Assembly: GCF_030409505.1 (NCBI RefSeq)
Contig: NZ_JAUFPZ010000002.1
Coordinates: forward strand, 2,239,501 to 2,303,500
Length of the DNA stretch: 64,000 nucleotides
Direction of reading: 5' to 3'
Source of the DNA: Zunongwangia endophytica
GTDB taxonomy: Bacteria > Bacteroidota > Bacteroidia > Flavobacteriales > Flavobacteriaceae
Below the pieces are notes generated by a model. That model was given only the letters and a program-made list of their open reading frames with translations, ran no database searches and had not been told where the DNA came from. The position numbers and the translations under genes are program-made. This document shows positions 9,614 through 19,276 of this stretch, piece after piece (the stretch's first letter is position 1; every line of letters begins with the position of its first letter).

Positions 9614-11902
9614 TTAGAAATTGAAGTTTACAGAAAGTTGTGCTGTAAACGGGCGTATGTAAGAACCAGTTAACAATCTTCCGTAATATGGTTCTGGATC
9701 TTGAATCAATTCAGCTCCATTAATAGTTCCTTTAGCTCCTGTTTGGTTTAAGAAGTTTATTAAAGTAACTCCAATATTGATATGCTCATTATATTTATAG
9801 CTTAATCCTCCAAAGTTTTCCCAACGTGGAGCAAAAGTTAGCGCGTTATTAATATTGGCGTATTGCTCACTAAAGTATCTAAAGCTTGCCCAAACTCTCC
9901 AATCTTTATACGTATAACTAGGATCTAGCTCTACTAGAACTTTAGAAATTTCTAATACTGTTTTATCACTAAAATCATAGTCGTTACCAAAAGCAGAAAA
10001 ATTAAAATCTTTATATTTTGGATCTTGTAGCGTTAACAAACCATGCATACTGAAACCTTTAAATGGAGTAAGTACAACGTCTGTTGTCCACCCTAATGTT
10101 TCAATATCATAATAAGTTGTTGTTTGCTGTTGCTCAGTATCATCCTGCGGATTAACTAAATTGAAACGCTTTAGGTAATTGTTTTTTGTCAAATAAGTAA
10201 CTTGAGAAACTAAGCTTAACCAATCACTATTATAGAATACTCCAAAAGCGCCTAGCGGACTTTTACTTGTTTTAGTGTTAGGAGTTGCTGCAGCTGAATA
10301 ACTTTCTAATCTACCGTTTTCTTCAGTATATTGGAAATTCGCTAATAATCCGAATTTATTGGTTAAATTATAAGTAGCGTTAAATTTACCTGCTATATGA
10401 AACCAATCTTTGTTAATAGGCTCAATTGCAGCATCCTGAATTGTGAAATCTGCTCCTCTAGGAGTGAGTGAATATTCACCATCTAGGTGTTGATGTCTTA
10501 AAAATAAACCATAGCTTAAATTCAAACGATCGTTAACCTGCCAATTGTCACTACCATAAACAGATAATTTATTTTCTTTACCGCTGTGAAATTCTGAACC
10601 TCCATTATAACCATAGAATCCATATTGATCTGTAGCTGGACTTATCAATCGCTGTGGTTGATTTTCTACTGTTTGAAAGAAAACAGATCTATTAGACACA
10701 AAATCATCTACATTATAATACTGTTCTAAAATTCCAAAAGTTAAATCGTGATCATCGATTTTCTTATTAATAGAAAATCTTCCCATAATTGAGGTTGTTG
10801 GGATTTCAGGTGAATTCATTCCCAATTGAGTTCCTACAGCTCCCGTATAAGCTTCTCCGGTATTAGCAATTGTATAATTATCTGAGGCGTTAGCATCCAG
10901 TATACTAATAGGAATGCTATATAACAACGATGCTTTTGCTAAGTGTAAACGCGTAGAATATTTAAAATTCCACCCATTATCCATTTTATAATTACCAAAG
11001 ATATCTAGGTTATGAGAAACATTGGTATTAGCATTACCATCAAATTCTCCCCAGTAATAATCTCCGCCATCTACATCTTTAAATCGAACTCTTCCATCTC
11101 GCACCATATAAGAATCACGGCCAATTCTAAAATTGTCTGTTTCTTTAGCTTCTCCATCTGGTCCATATTCAAAAACAGCATAATTCTGAGTTACATAAGA
11201 ATCTGCATATTTATAAGAAACATTAAATTCTCCCTTGCCATCTTCGAATCGCTTAGTTAAGCCTGCTCTAAAAATCTTTGTTTGATCGGCGTAATCGTTA
11301 TATCCTAAATCGTAAGTACTAGGATCAAAGTTTACAAAAGCTCCTGCGGTAAAAGACCATCCGTTTTCTGAAATAGGCCCTGAAACATTTACATCTCCCT
11401 GAAACCATCCAAAATGGCTTCCTGAAAGTTTTCCTTTTAATTGAAATTCTTCCGTACCGGTTTGTGTGTAGGAGTTTACTGCAAAACCTAAATCGCCAGT
11501 GGTACTAGCAAGTTCATCCATTTTCAGAAGACCGGTACTTTTTAAACTTACACTTTGTCTCCAGGTTTTGTTCGGTAATTCTGGCCAAAACAAATACACT
11601 ACTGGTAAATCATTTTCAAATATAGTTATACCTCCTACACTTCCTGGTAATCCTATATTTACATCTCTGGGACCAGAATTGCTGGATGCGTTTAACATCA
11701 CATTTCGATCGCTTCCGTTTTTCTTTCCGTCTGCGTCTTTATCTCCTTTTAAATCTTGCTGCAATGCAACTGAGTCTTGAACACTTATATTTTTTTCTTT
11801 TTCCTCTTGTGCAAAAATCGATTGCGTAAAGCATAAAGAAAATCCGGCAAAGAATAAGCCTAAACTCCTTTTAGTAATAATCCCACTAATATAATGCTTC
11901 AT
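9614..11902 (-). CDS. TonB-dependent receptor-like outer membrane protein, SusD-less
   Basis: About 762 residues from the ATG at 11902; a TTG 18 codons upstream falls inside a terminator hairpin and is rejected. The signal peptide ends near IFAQ and is followed by a charged linker. A plug-like domain (about residues 60-150, with VNIGLPGSVGGITIFEND) comes next, then a long beta-barrel with alternating aromatic residues that ends FTAQLSVNFNF, the aromatic C-terminus expected of an outer-membrane barrel. It lacks the N-terminal carboxypeptidase-like domain of SusC proteins and there is no susD beside it. It probably imports a product of the adjacent sulfatase, esterase and GH3 enzymes. That role is inference; the fold call is solid. 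Confidence 0.85.
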   Translation of the reverse strand: MKHYISGIITKRSLGLFFAGFSLCFTQSIFAQEEKEKNISVQDSVALQQDLKGDKDADGKKNGSDRNVMLNASSNSGPRDVNIGLPGSVGGITIFENDLPVVYLFWPELPNKTWRQSVSLKSTGLLKMDELASTTGDLGFAVNSYTQTGTEEFQLKGKLSGSHFGWFQGDVNVSGPISENGWSFTAGAFVNFDPSTYDLGYNDYADQTKIFRAGLTKRFEDGKGEFNVSYKYADSYVTQNYAVFEYGPDGEAKETDNFRIGRDSYMVRDGRVRFKDVDGGDYYWGEFDGNANTNVSHNLDIFGNYKMDNGWNFKYSTRLHLAKASLLYSIPISILDANASDNYTIANTGEAYTGAVGTQLGMNSPEIPTTSIMGRFSINKKIDDHDLTFGILEQYYNVDDFVSNRSVFFQTVENQPQRLISPATDQYGFYGYNGGSEFHSGKENKLSVYGSDNWQVNDRLNLSYGLFLRHQHLDGEYSLTPRGADFTIQDAAIEPINKDWFHIAGKFNATYNLTNKFGLLANFQYTEENGRLESYSAAATPNTKTSKSPLGAFGVFYNSDWLSLVSQVTYLTKNNYLKRFNLVNPQDDTEQQQTTTYYDIETLGWTTDVVLTPFKGFSMHGLLTLQDPKYKDFNFSAFGNDYDFSDKTVLEISKVLVELDPSYTYKDWRVWASFRYFSEQYANINNALTFAPRWENFGGLSYKYNEHINIGVTLINFLNQTGAKGTINGAELIQDPEPYYGRLLTGSYIRPFTAQLSVNFNF

Positions 11903-11932
11903 TTTGAAACTTTTAAAAAATTGATTTAAAAA

Positions 11933-11965
11933 TTTCCCATTCTGAGTTATTCTCAAAATGGGAAA
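11933..11965 (-). terminator. Intrinsic terminator after the sulfatase gene
   Basis: A 14-base-pair stem with one G-T wobble and a five-base loop, followed on the minus strand by a T run. It sits 9 bases after the sulfatase stop and before the ATG of the barrel gene, so sulfatase and barrel are probably separate or attenuated transcripts. Confidence 0.85.
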
Positions 11966-11973
11966 ATGTTTTT

Positions 11974-13686
11974 TTATTTTACGAATTCTGTCTTATATGG
12001 TTTATAACCTATACGCATAGCGTTAATTTCTAAACGCTCTCCCTTTTTTAGTTTTAAAGTCTGGCTGTCATAAACCTTCCATCGTTTAGGAGTTTCCACA
12101 AGGTCTCCTTCAGATTTCATCTTAAATATAATTTCATAATCCCAGGATTTAACCACGTGTTCTGATTTTTCTTCTTTATCAGATTTCTTTACAATTCTAT
12201 ATCCAATAGAAGTGCCCGGTGTTTGCGCTACCAAATGAATTCCATCTTTAGCCTGAATGATTTCTACTGGTTTAGTTTGTGGTGCTTCTCCATTACCTTT
12301 CCACATATACTCTTTTACCATTTCAGGTTCTGACATATAAGACAAATCACCCACTCGGGAAACCCAGTCTAAATACGCTAAACGCATTTCTTTCAATTTA
12401 TCTTGATACTCTGGATTTTCTGCTAGATTATGTACTTCATCTGGATCCTCGCTTACATTATATAATTCTTCAACTGGTTTTGTAGGTTCAAACCAATCTG
12501 CTAAATAAGGATTAGTGATTTTTCCGGCTTCTTTTTTATCAAGGATTTCCTGCATTAACGGAATACCTTTTCTGTAATTAAGATCCTGATATTTTGGAAG
12601 TTCAGGATGATAATTATAAATATATCTGAAATTATCATCTCTTACCGAACGTACTCTATCGTATTGTGCATCCATTCTATCTCTGGCAGCATACACATAA
12701 TCTCTTTTATTTTCTGAAGCATATTCACCAATAAAAGCTTGTCCCTGCAAATATTCTGGCGGCTCAATTCCTGCAATAGACAAAACTGTAGGCGCAAAAT
12801 CTATTGAACTTGTTAAATCCTTTACTTCAGTTTGAGCATGATCCCCTTTTGGATATTTTACCACAAAAGGAATATGAGTACCTCTTTCTAAAATTTCTCT
12901 TTTCATCCAAGGTAGATTTCCTCCGTGATCACTAAAAAAGAAAATGTAGCTATTCTCATATAGTCCATCTTCTTTCAATTGCGCTATCAGTTCACCAACC
13001 TGAGCATCCATCATTTCGATATGCGTAAGCAAATTGGCAAAATCTTTTCTCACTGTAGGAGAGTCTTCATAATACGCAGGAATTTCTTCTTCTACATCAT
13101 CAGGATCTACAGTTAAAGTTTCTGGATACTCCATTACCTGAGATTCGTGAGTAATAAACAAATTATATACACTAAAAAAAGGCTGATCTTTATCTCTATA
13201 TTTATAACTCGCCGCTGAGCTACTCTCATCCCAAACTGTTACCGGAGCTTTAAACTGATAATCTTCTTTCATATTATTAGTTGTATAATATCCTTCTTTA
13301 CGTAAATATTCTGGGAAAGCTTTTACTTCAGCAGGCAAAACAGCATCATACATTGGTACTCCTTCAGGCATAAATTTAGCTTCAATCGCTTTGGTTCTCA
13401 TGTGCTGAGCTCCTGTAGAAATAGGATGCATACCAGTAATAATACCAGCTCTACTTGGCGAGCAAACTCCTGCTACCGTATAGGTTGAAGTGTATTTCAC
13501 ACCTTCTTCTGCTAACTTATCGATATTAGGCGTTTTTATTACTTCATCACCAAACGCAGCTATATATGGAGAGATATCTTCACAAGTGATCCAAACGATG
13601 TTTGGACGCTCATTTTGCTGAGAAAACATGTTATTAACTAGCAAAATCGCAATAACAATTAAAGGTTTAAATAATCTTTTACTCAT
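11974..13686 (-). CDS. Secreted type-I sulfatase with C-terminal sugar-binding-like domain
   Basis: About 570 residues from the ATG at 13686; a longer frame to 13734 would put 16 extra residues before the signal peptide. The signal peptide ends near MFSQ. The S1 sulfatase signature VCSPSRAGIITG is intact, with Cys75 as the residue converted to formylglycine. Metal ligands are visible in NIVWITCEDIS and in the FFSDHGGN motif. The last ~95 residues form an extra domain (HLVAQTPGTSIGYRI...) resembling the C-terminal domain of chitobiase-type enzymes. S1 sulfatases remove sulfate esters from glycans or small molecules. It needs an anaerobic or copper-type maturase encoded elsewhere. It opens glycan locus A. 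Confidence 0.92.
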   Translation of the reverse strand: MSKRLFKPLIVIAILLVNNMFSQQNERPNIVWITCEDISPYIAAFGDEVIKTPNIDKLAEEGVKYTSTYTVAGVCSPSRAGIITGMHPISTGAQHMRTKAIEAKFMPEGVPMYDAVLPAEVKAFPEYLRKEGYYTTNNMKEDYQFKAPVTVWDESSSAASYKYRDKDQPFFSVYNLFITHESQVMEYPETLTVDPDDVEEEIPAYYEDSPTVRKDFANLLTHIEMMDAQVGELIAQLKEDGLYENSYIFFFSDHGGNLPWMKREILERGTHIPFVVKYPKGDHAQTEVKDLTSSIDFAPTVLSIAGIEPPEYLQGQAFIGEYASENKRDYVYAARDRMDAQYDRVRSVRDDNFRYIYNYHPELPKYQDLNYRKGIPLMQEILDKKEAGKITNPYLADWFEPTKPVEELYNVSEDPDEVHNLAENPEYQDKLKEMRLAYLDWVSRVGDLSYMSEPEMVKEYMWKGNGEAPQTKPVEIIQAKDGIHLVAQTPGTSIGYRIVKKSDKEEKSEHVVKSWDYEIIFKMKSEGDLVETPKRWKVYDSQTLKLKKGERLEINAMRIGYKPYKTEFVK

Positions 13687-13960
13687 AGAACTTACATCGT
13701 TTTCGCAATATTCCATTGTTTCATTTAAAAGCAATATTACAGCATTTTATTCAAGTTTCAAAAAGAAGCAATGTGATTTCAGCAAACTTTTCAAGTTAAT
13801 AAAACTTAATTCTTTCTGAATTCCTTGTTATTATTGAAATTACGAGAAAAATGGATCCTAAAATAAATTCACACTTAAATTTAAATAATATTAATATTTA
13901 GTAATCACTATGCTCTAAAATTACTGATTTGATATATTCAGATAATTCAAAAAATAAGAA
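13687..13960. other. Intergenic region upstream of the sulfatase
   Basis: AT-rich, no convincing gene. It should hold the sulfatase promoter on the minus strand, but I see no clear consensus element. Confidence 0.5.
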
Positions 13961-13980
13961 AAGCCCCTTACTAGGGGCTT
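13961..13980 (-). terminator. Intrinsic terminator of the head-repeat surface protein
   Basis: Perfect stem AAGCCCCT / AGGGGCTT with a 4-base loop. The T-rich tail is on the minus strand (13949-13960), so it serves the minus-strand gene ending at 14028. Confidence 0.88.
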
Positions 13981-14027
13981 GAAAATTTCTGTTCAAAAAT
14001 CATAATTTGGATTAGACTACTTTTATT

Positions 14028-15785
14028 TTAGAGTGTCCCTACTCTTTTCAAGTTGAAATTTGAGCTTCCACTTACCAAAGATAATTTATCACCTTCTCCC
14101 CTATTATTATACTTTCTGGCATAAACTGCTAATTGTTCCCATTGATTCAGTTCAACGAGCTTATTTAAACTAATTGTAAAGATTTCGCCACCCTTCACAG
14201 AACTATCTATGGTTATAAAAACTGAAGAACCATCAACTTTGTTAGACCATTTTGCGAAATAAAATTCATAAATAGTATTTTCAGTAACATTATTGTCAAT
14301 CTGCAAAGAAATTGTAGCATTGGCCTCATAAACACCAGATTTTTCTACCATTATGCCGTTACTAGACATTTGCGAATTCTTTAGGTAAGAAGATTTATTG
14401 AAATTAATACTAAAAGCGCTTCTATCTTTTCGTAAAGATTGTGCCCCATCATTATAAATATCTCCAAAAACTTCATCATTATTATTTGTAGAAGAACCAC
14501 CGGCGCTAGAAGCATCTTTCCAACTCGCGTTTCCGTTACCGTCTGAAGTTAAAACTTTACCAGCTCCTTCTGTCCCATCCACTAATTTGAAGCTTCCGTG
14601 TAGATCTAAACTAGCTTCTGGTTTATAAGTTCCTATTCCTACTTTAGATTTATACCAATCATTCTTCCCTCCATTACTGTCATATCCAGCATTCCCTATA
14701 ATTACAGTATTATCTTGATCAGCTTTCGCTCCATAACCGATAGCCACAGCATTTAATCCTTTTGTTTTGGCCTCGTAACCCAAAGCTATAGAATTTACAC
14801 CATCTGCTACAGATTTAAAACCATAAGCTATAGATTTATCTGCGGTTGCGGTAGAACTTCCTCCAATCGACATGGCGTGCATTCCACTAGAAGTTGCACC
14901 ATTACCTAGTGCGATACTAAATTGATTTGACGCATTCGCTGAAACCCCGATAGCTAATGAATTTACGTTGGAAGATCTACTATTCTGCCCTATCGCTAAA
15001 GAGGCGCTGGAAGACGCATCTGCTCCTGTACCTATGGCAAAAGCATCGGTAGCTGAAGCTTTTGAATTACTTCCTACTGCAAATGAACTTGTACCGTCAG
15101 CTTTTGAATTTACACCAAGGGCAAAGGCATTAGTTTGATTTGTTTCTGCATTATAACCTAAGGCTACAGATCTATTTGTATTAGCTTTGGCTTTTGTACC
15201 TATCGCAAAAGCATCTTGATTACCACTGGCATCAGATTCTTGCCCCAATGCAAAGGAACGCTGACTATTATCTGTAATAGCGCCTATACCTAAGCTTACT
15301 CCTCCGTTAGGATGAAAATTACCTATCTGCTCGTTATTTACTTTAAAGTTTAATTCTGAATACGTAGTACTTCCAATAAACCTATCTGATGTTCCTGAAT
15401 ATCCAAGATCATTCCCCTCTAAACCCCATGCAAATGAACCAGCGCCGCTACCAGAGTTCAAACTATCGATCCTATTTTCCAAATAATCGAAATCATTTTG
15501 AGATTGAATTTTATCCCATTTTTCACCATCCCAAAAATAAAAACGCTCTTCTAAATCCTTAAGTTTAATATCATTGTAAACCAATAAACCAAGAACGGGA
15601 TTTGGCACAGTAACTCGATCTACTAAAGAATTTAGTTCAACTCTTGGGATTAGTACACCGGCATGTTTACTTCGAATATCTACTATAGAGGAAGGATCGG
15701 GCTTGGTTGTATTTATACCGATTTGTGAAGAGGCCATACCTGACATTAAAAGACAGATAAAAAAGATTATATTATTGGTTTTCAT
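14028..15785 (-). CDS. Exported protein with YadA-like head repeats
   Basis: About 585 residues from the ATG at 15785; an upstream TTG at 15812 would add nine residues before the signal peptide. The signal peptide ends near MASSQ and is followed by IGINTTKPDPSS, an opening I associate with flavobacterial surface proteins. Roughly residues 175-375 are a tandem array of about 14-residue units of the form S-x-A-[IVL]-G-x-x-[AS]-x-A, the left-handed parallel beta-roll of trimeric adhesin heads (YadA/Hia). There is no YadA membrane anchor. Instead a linker (GKVLTSDGNGNASWK) leads to a ~150-residue C-terminal domain rich in beta strands, possibly a jelly roll of the C1q/TNF type. It is probably a trimeric surface or released adhesin; partner and export route are unknown. 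Confidence 0.8.
   Translation of the reverse strand: MKTNNIIFFICLLMSGMASSQIGINTTKPDPSSIVDIRSKHAGVLIPRVELNSLVDRVTVPNPVLGLLVYNDIKLKDLEERFYFWDGEKWDKIQSQNDFDYLENRIDSLNSGSGAGSFAWGLEGNDLGYSGTSDRFIGSTTYSELNFKVNNEQIGNFHPNGGVSLGIGAITDNSQRSFALGQESDASGNQDAFAIGTKAKANTNRSVALGYNAETNQTNAFALGVNSKADGTSSFAVGSNSKASATDAFAIGTGADASSSASLAIGQNSRSSNVNSLAIGVSANASNQFSIALGNGATSSGMHAMSIGGSSTATADKSIAYGFKSVADGVNSIALGYEAKTKGLNAVAIGYGAKADQDNTVIIGNAGYDSNGGKNDWYKSKVGIGTYKPEASLDLHGSFKLVDGTEGAGKVLTSDGNGNASWKDASSAGGSSTNNNDEVFGDIYNDGAQSLRKDRSAFSINFNKSSYLKNSQMSSNGIMVEKSGVYEANATISLQIDNNVTENTIYEFYFAKWSNKVDGSSVFITIDSSVKGGEIFTISLNKLVELNQWEQLAVYARKYNNRGEGDKLSLVSGSSNFNLKRVGTL
14690..15260 (-). repeat. Coding tandem repeats of the YadA-like head
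   Basis: About thirteen degenerate repeats of 14 codons (some units 15-16) within the surface protein gene, each with the core [SA]-x-A-[IVL]-G. The DNA is diverged between units, so these are old protein repeats rather than recent slippage. Confidence 0.75.
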
Positions 15786-16232
15786 AGCGTAGGGATTTTT
15801 ATATCCAGACAAATTTATTTCTAAACCCTACTCTAAGGACCAGTTATTCGATGAGTTGCAAAGGGGTATCGTTGAATTCAATCAATATGAGATCGAACGG
15901 TTTTAAGAAAACCTCATGTTATGCAAAAATTCAGATATTTTAATGTGGTCATTAATAGCTTTGCTCATTTATAATTACTGAAAAAATTAGTCGGAACACA
16001 CATTTATATTTTCTTTGAGATTTGTGCAATATCAAGATGCGTTTCGTTTGTTTACTTGATCATTTCTTCAGAACCGGCGTATCTTCTTCCAAATAAACCT
16101 TTTCTTATTTTAAAATCTGGCAACAGATTTAATACGTTTATAAAATATTAGATTTTACAATACGTTGAAAGATTTCAATATTTGTAATAAAAAATTGTTC
16201 TCTTACCCCAGAAAACTATATTCTATACTAGA
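15786..16232. other. Divergent intergenic region
   Basis: 447 bases between the minus-strand surface protein and the plus-strand AsmA-like gene. It must contain both promoters. I see no RNA gene, repeat or clear operator in it. Confidence 0.5.
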
Positions 16233-19208
16233 ATGAAAACAAAGAAAATAATTCGAAGAAGTTTAAGAATACTTGTTGCTCTTGTTTTAGTTCTAAGTTT
16301 AGCAATTGGTGTTTTACTGAATTTTATATTTACCCCAGAAAAAATCACCCCAAAAGCGCTGGCTATTGCCAATGAATTTTTAGTAGGTGAAGTAAAATGT
16401 GAACGCATTGAACTTACTTTTTTTTCAAGCTTTCCAAATTTCGGATTGAAATTTGAAGAGGGGCTTTTATTGCCTCCTCCCAACTATGCAGATCAAGATA
16501 CCTTGGTTCAATTTAAAGAGGCTAAACTTTCATTTAATCTCTATAAATTTTTGCAAAAAGATGAAGTTGATATTAAGAATATTCAGCTTAATGAACCTCA
16601 AATTTACTTTCAGTTAGATTCTTTAGGCGATTCTAATTGGAACATTTTAAAGCCCGAGTTGGCCGAAGAAGAACCACAAGACACTACCGATCAATTAGAA
16701 ATTAAGGCGTTTAATATTGAAAATTTAGAAATCAATCACGCACACGCTCGCTATAAAGATGGCGTTTCTCAGCTAAATTATGCCATCAACGATTTTAATC
16801 TGATTTTAAATCTTGCTAAAGATGACAAGGGTTTAGGGCTTAACCTTAAAAATCTGAATAAAGAAATTGCCATTTATCGTGTTCCGGAGAAACAGTTTAA
16901 AATTGAAAAAACCGGAATGGATGCTGAGCTGTATTTTTCATTTTCAGACACCTTATTGAGCATTCAAAAAAGTAATTTTATAGTGAATGATATTGCTTTT
17001 CAAAACAAAGGTGAAGTTCAATTCTATCCGCAACAAAAACGTAGCTTTATCAATATTGACAGTGAACTTCAAACGAAATCGTTGAAGAACATTATTGATT
17101 TAATTCCTTCTACCTATTTAGCTAAAAAGGAAGTCACAACCCAGGGAGATTTGCAACTTCAGCTACATACCGAAGGTTTTTATGCTAAAGATGAATACCC
17201 TAAACTAAGCGGAAGTTTACAACTAGAAAATGCCTCTTTGGCGTACACAGATTTCCCCGGAAAAATTAGTGATTTAACCGCGCATATCACTTCAGAAATA
17301 GATGCGCAAAAACCTGAAAACTCTTTCGCCACTATACAAGATTTAAAAGTGGTGGGTACCGGAATTAATTTGCAAAGTTCAGGAGATATTCAGCAAGTAT
17401 TACTCGACCCAAAAGTTCAATTACAAGTGAATGGAAATTTAAACCTTACCCAACTTTACCAAGCTTTTCCTTTTGACGAAAACATTAAAGCTGCTGGAAC
17501 TATTTTCACAAAAATAAATACTAATTTCTTAGCTTCTCAATTACAAAATAGCGAGTTTGAAGATTTAGAAATTGAAGGTGAAGTTCAGCTGAAAGACTTA
17601 GCGGTTGCTTCGATAAAAGATAGTCTGTCGATTAATTCAAAACGTTTAGACCTTCATTTCTTTAAAGATAAAGAGGAATACAACACTTTAGCCTCTAAAA
17701 TTGATATTATCAATTCTAATGTTGAATTTAAAAATCAGTTTCAAGCTTCCGCAGAAAAATTAGCGGGAAAAGTTTGGGTAAAACAAACTGGAAAACGCAA
17801 AGCACAACTAAACGGTCAGATTGCGCTTAAAAAATTAAACTTTAAAGCACAAGATTCAATTTGGGGTTTTATTCAGAATGCACAAATTGATGCCGAAGTA
17901 CATCCCAAAGAAAAAGACCAATCAACTTCAATCAACTCTCAATTTAGCATTGATAGTATTGCGGTAGGACTCCATACATCTTATGTGGCCATTGCCCAGG
18001 GAAATTATGAGCTTGAGCTTACTAAAAAAGCCCCTAAAAAATGGCTTCCTAAAGGTACTGTGAATTTTAAAAATTTAATGGCTTACGATCCAAAGCTTGT
18101 TCATCGTTTAGAAATGCCTACTTCTAAAATTGCATTTGAAAATGACAACCTTACTTTAGATAAAACTACTTTAAATTTTGGGGATTCTGATGTTGAACTC
18201 ACGGGAAATCTCGATCACGCCATTGGCTTAAAAAACGGCGAATTAGTCACTGCAAATCTATCGGTAAACGCTACTCGAATTAATGCCAACCAATTAATGA
18301 AAGTTTTTGCCGGCCTAGCAGATCAAGTTGCCGCTACGGAAGATACGAATGAAACCATAACCAATAAAAACGCTAGCTTAGCACAAGAAAAGCACGCATT
18401 TAAAGTACCGGAGAATTTAGCATTTCAGCTCAATACCAATATTAAAAAATTGGAATTTGGGAAGATGGAATTAAACAACATTTACGGAAAAGCATTGGTT
18501 GAAAATGGGAATCTTAAGTTGAATCATTTACACTTCAATACCCTAGCAGCAAATTTAGATGCCAGTTTAACCTATACAGCAAAAGACAAGCAAAAACCTT
18601 CTCTCGACTTTGAGTTTTATATGACGGATATTGAAATGGGGAAATTACACGAAATGGTTCCTGCTTTAGATTCTTTAATTCCAGCCACTAAAGCTTTTGA
18701 AGGTAAAGCAGATTTTAGAATTAAAGGAAAAGCGAACCTCAACCAACAATTAGATTTTGAAGCTTCAAGTTTACGAGGAATTGCTGCCATGAAGGCTAAA
18801 GATATTATGGTGCTCGACGGACCTACTTTTAGAGAGCTGGCAAAAACCTTTATGTTTAAAAGTAAAGAGAAAAACCCAGTTAAAAATTTAGAAGTTGAAA
18901 TGGAATTTGAAGAAGATGATGTTCATATTCTTCCGGCGTTGCTAGAAATTGATCGTTATCGTTTAGCTATTGGTGGCGTGCAACATTTAGATATGACTTA
19001 TGATTATCACATCTCCGTTTTAAAATCTCCTGTGCCTTTTAAAACTGGAGTCGATGTTGCCGGCAAAGATTTTGACGACTATGATATTTCTATCACCCGC
19101 GCCAAATACAAGTATTACTTTACAGATAAAAAGCGTTTACAAAAAAAGGCTGATTCTAGTGTTATTAGGAAGAAAGCTAAAATTTTAGAAGAATTAAAGT
19201 TTGAGTGA
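16233..19208 (+). CDS. AsmA family protein (inner-membrane anchored, periplasmic)
   Basis: 991 residues with a short basic start, one transmembrane helix at about residues 12-32 and a very long periplasmic part of repeated beta-strand units. The N-terminal motif after the helix (FTPEKITPKALAIANEFL) and the C-terminal block with KAKDIMVLDGPTFRELAKTF are typical of AsmA proteins of Bacteroidota. AsmA/TamB-like proteins form a hydrophobic groove bridging the periplasm and are linked to lipid transport and outer-membrane integrity. It stands alone between two divergent or convergent neighbours, which fits a housekeeping role. Confidence 0.9.
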   Translation: MKTKKIIRRSLRILVALVLVLSLAIGVLLNFIFTPEKITPKALAIANEFLVGEVKCERIELTFFSSFPNFGLKFEEGLLLPPPNYADQDTLVQFKEAKLSFNLYKFLQKDEVDIKNIQLNEPQIYFQLDSLGDSNWNILKPELAEEEPQDTTDQLEIKAFNIENLEINHAHARYKDGVSQLNYAINDFNLILNLAKDDKGLGLNLKNLNKEIAIYRVPEKQFKIEKTGMDAELYFSFSDTLLSIQKSNFIVNDIAFQNKGEVQFYPQQKRSFINIDSELQTKSLKNIIDLIPSTYLAKKEVTTQGDLQLQLHTEGFYAKDEYPKLSGSLQLENASLAYTDFPGKISDLTAHITSEIDAQKPENSFATIQDLKVVGTGINLQSSGDIQQVLLDPKVQLQVNGNLNLTQLYQAFPFDENIKAAGTIFTKINTNFLASQLQNSEFEDLEIEGEVQLKDLAVASIKDSLSINSKRLDLHFFKDKEEYNTLASKIDIINSNVEFKNQFQASAEKLAGKVWVKQTGKRKAQLNGQIALKKLNFKAQDSIWGFIQNAQIDAEVHPKEKDQSTSINSQFSIDSIAVGLHTSYVAIAQGNYELELTKKAPKKWLPKGTVNFKNLMAYDPKLVHRLEMPTSKIAFENDNLTLDKTTLNFGDSDVELTGNLDHAIGLKNGELVTANLSVNATRINANQLMKVFAGLADQVAATEDTNETITNKNASLAQEKHAFKVPENLAFQLNTNIKKLEFGKMELNNIYGKALVENGNLKLNHLHFNTLAANLDASLTYTAKDKQKPSLDFEFYMTDIEMGKLHEMVPALDSLIPATKAFEGKADFRIKGKANLNQQLDFEASSLRGIAAMKAKDIMVLDGPTFRELAKTFMFKSKEKNPVKNLEVEMEFEEDDVHILPALLEIDRYRLAIGGVQHLDMTYDYHISVLKSPVPFKTGVDVAGKDFDDYDISITRAKYKYYFTDKKRLQKKADSSVIRKKAKILEELKFE

Positions 19209-19223
19209 TATTTAGAATAAAAA

Positions 19224-19254
19224 AATAGGCCGTCTACAGATAAGACGACCTATT
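19224..19254 (-). terminator. Intrinsic terminator after the phosphodiesterase gene
   Basis: A 12-base-pair stem (AATAGGCCGTCT paired with AGACGACCTATT, one mismatch) and a 7-base loop. The poly-T tail lies on the minus strand, so it ends the minus operon; the + side lacks a T run. Confidence 0.85.
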
Positions 19255-19276
19255 CAAATCAAAAACAAATCAAACT

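Noticed and set aside
14690..15260. Tandem DNA repeats as a possible phase-variable tract
   Set aside because: The repeat units differ at DNA level and keep frame as 14-codon protein units, so they are structural head repeats rather than slippage repeats.
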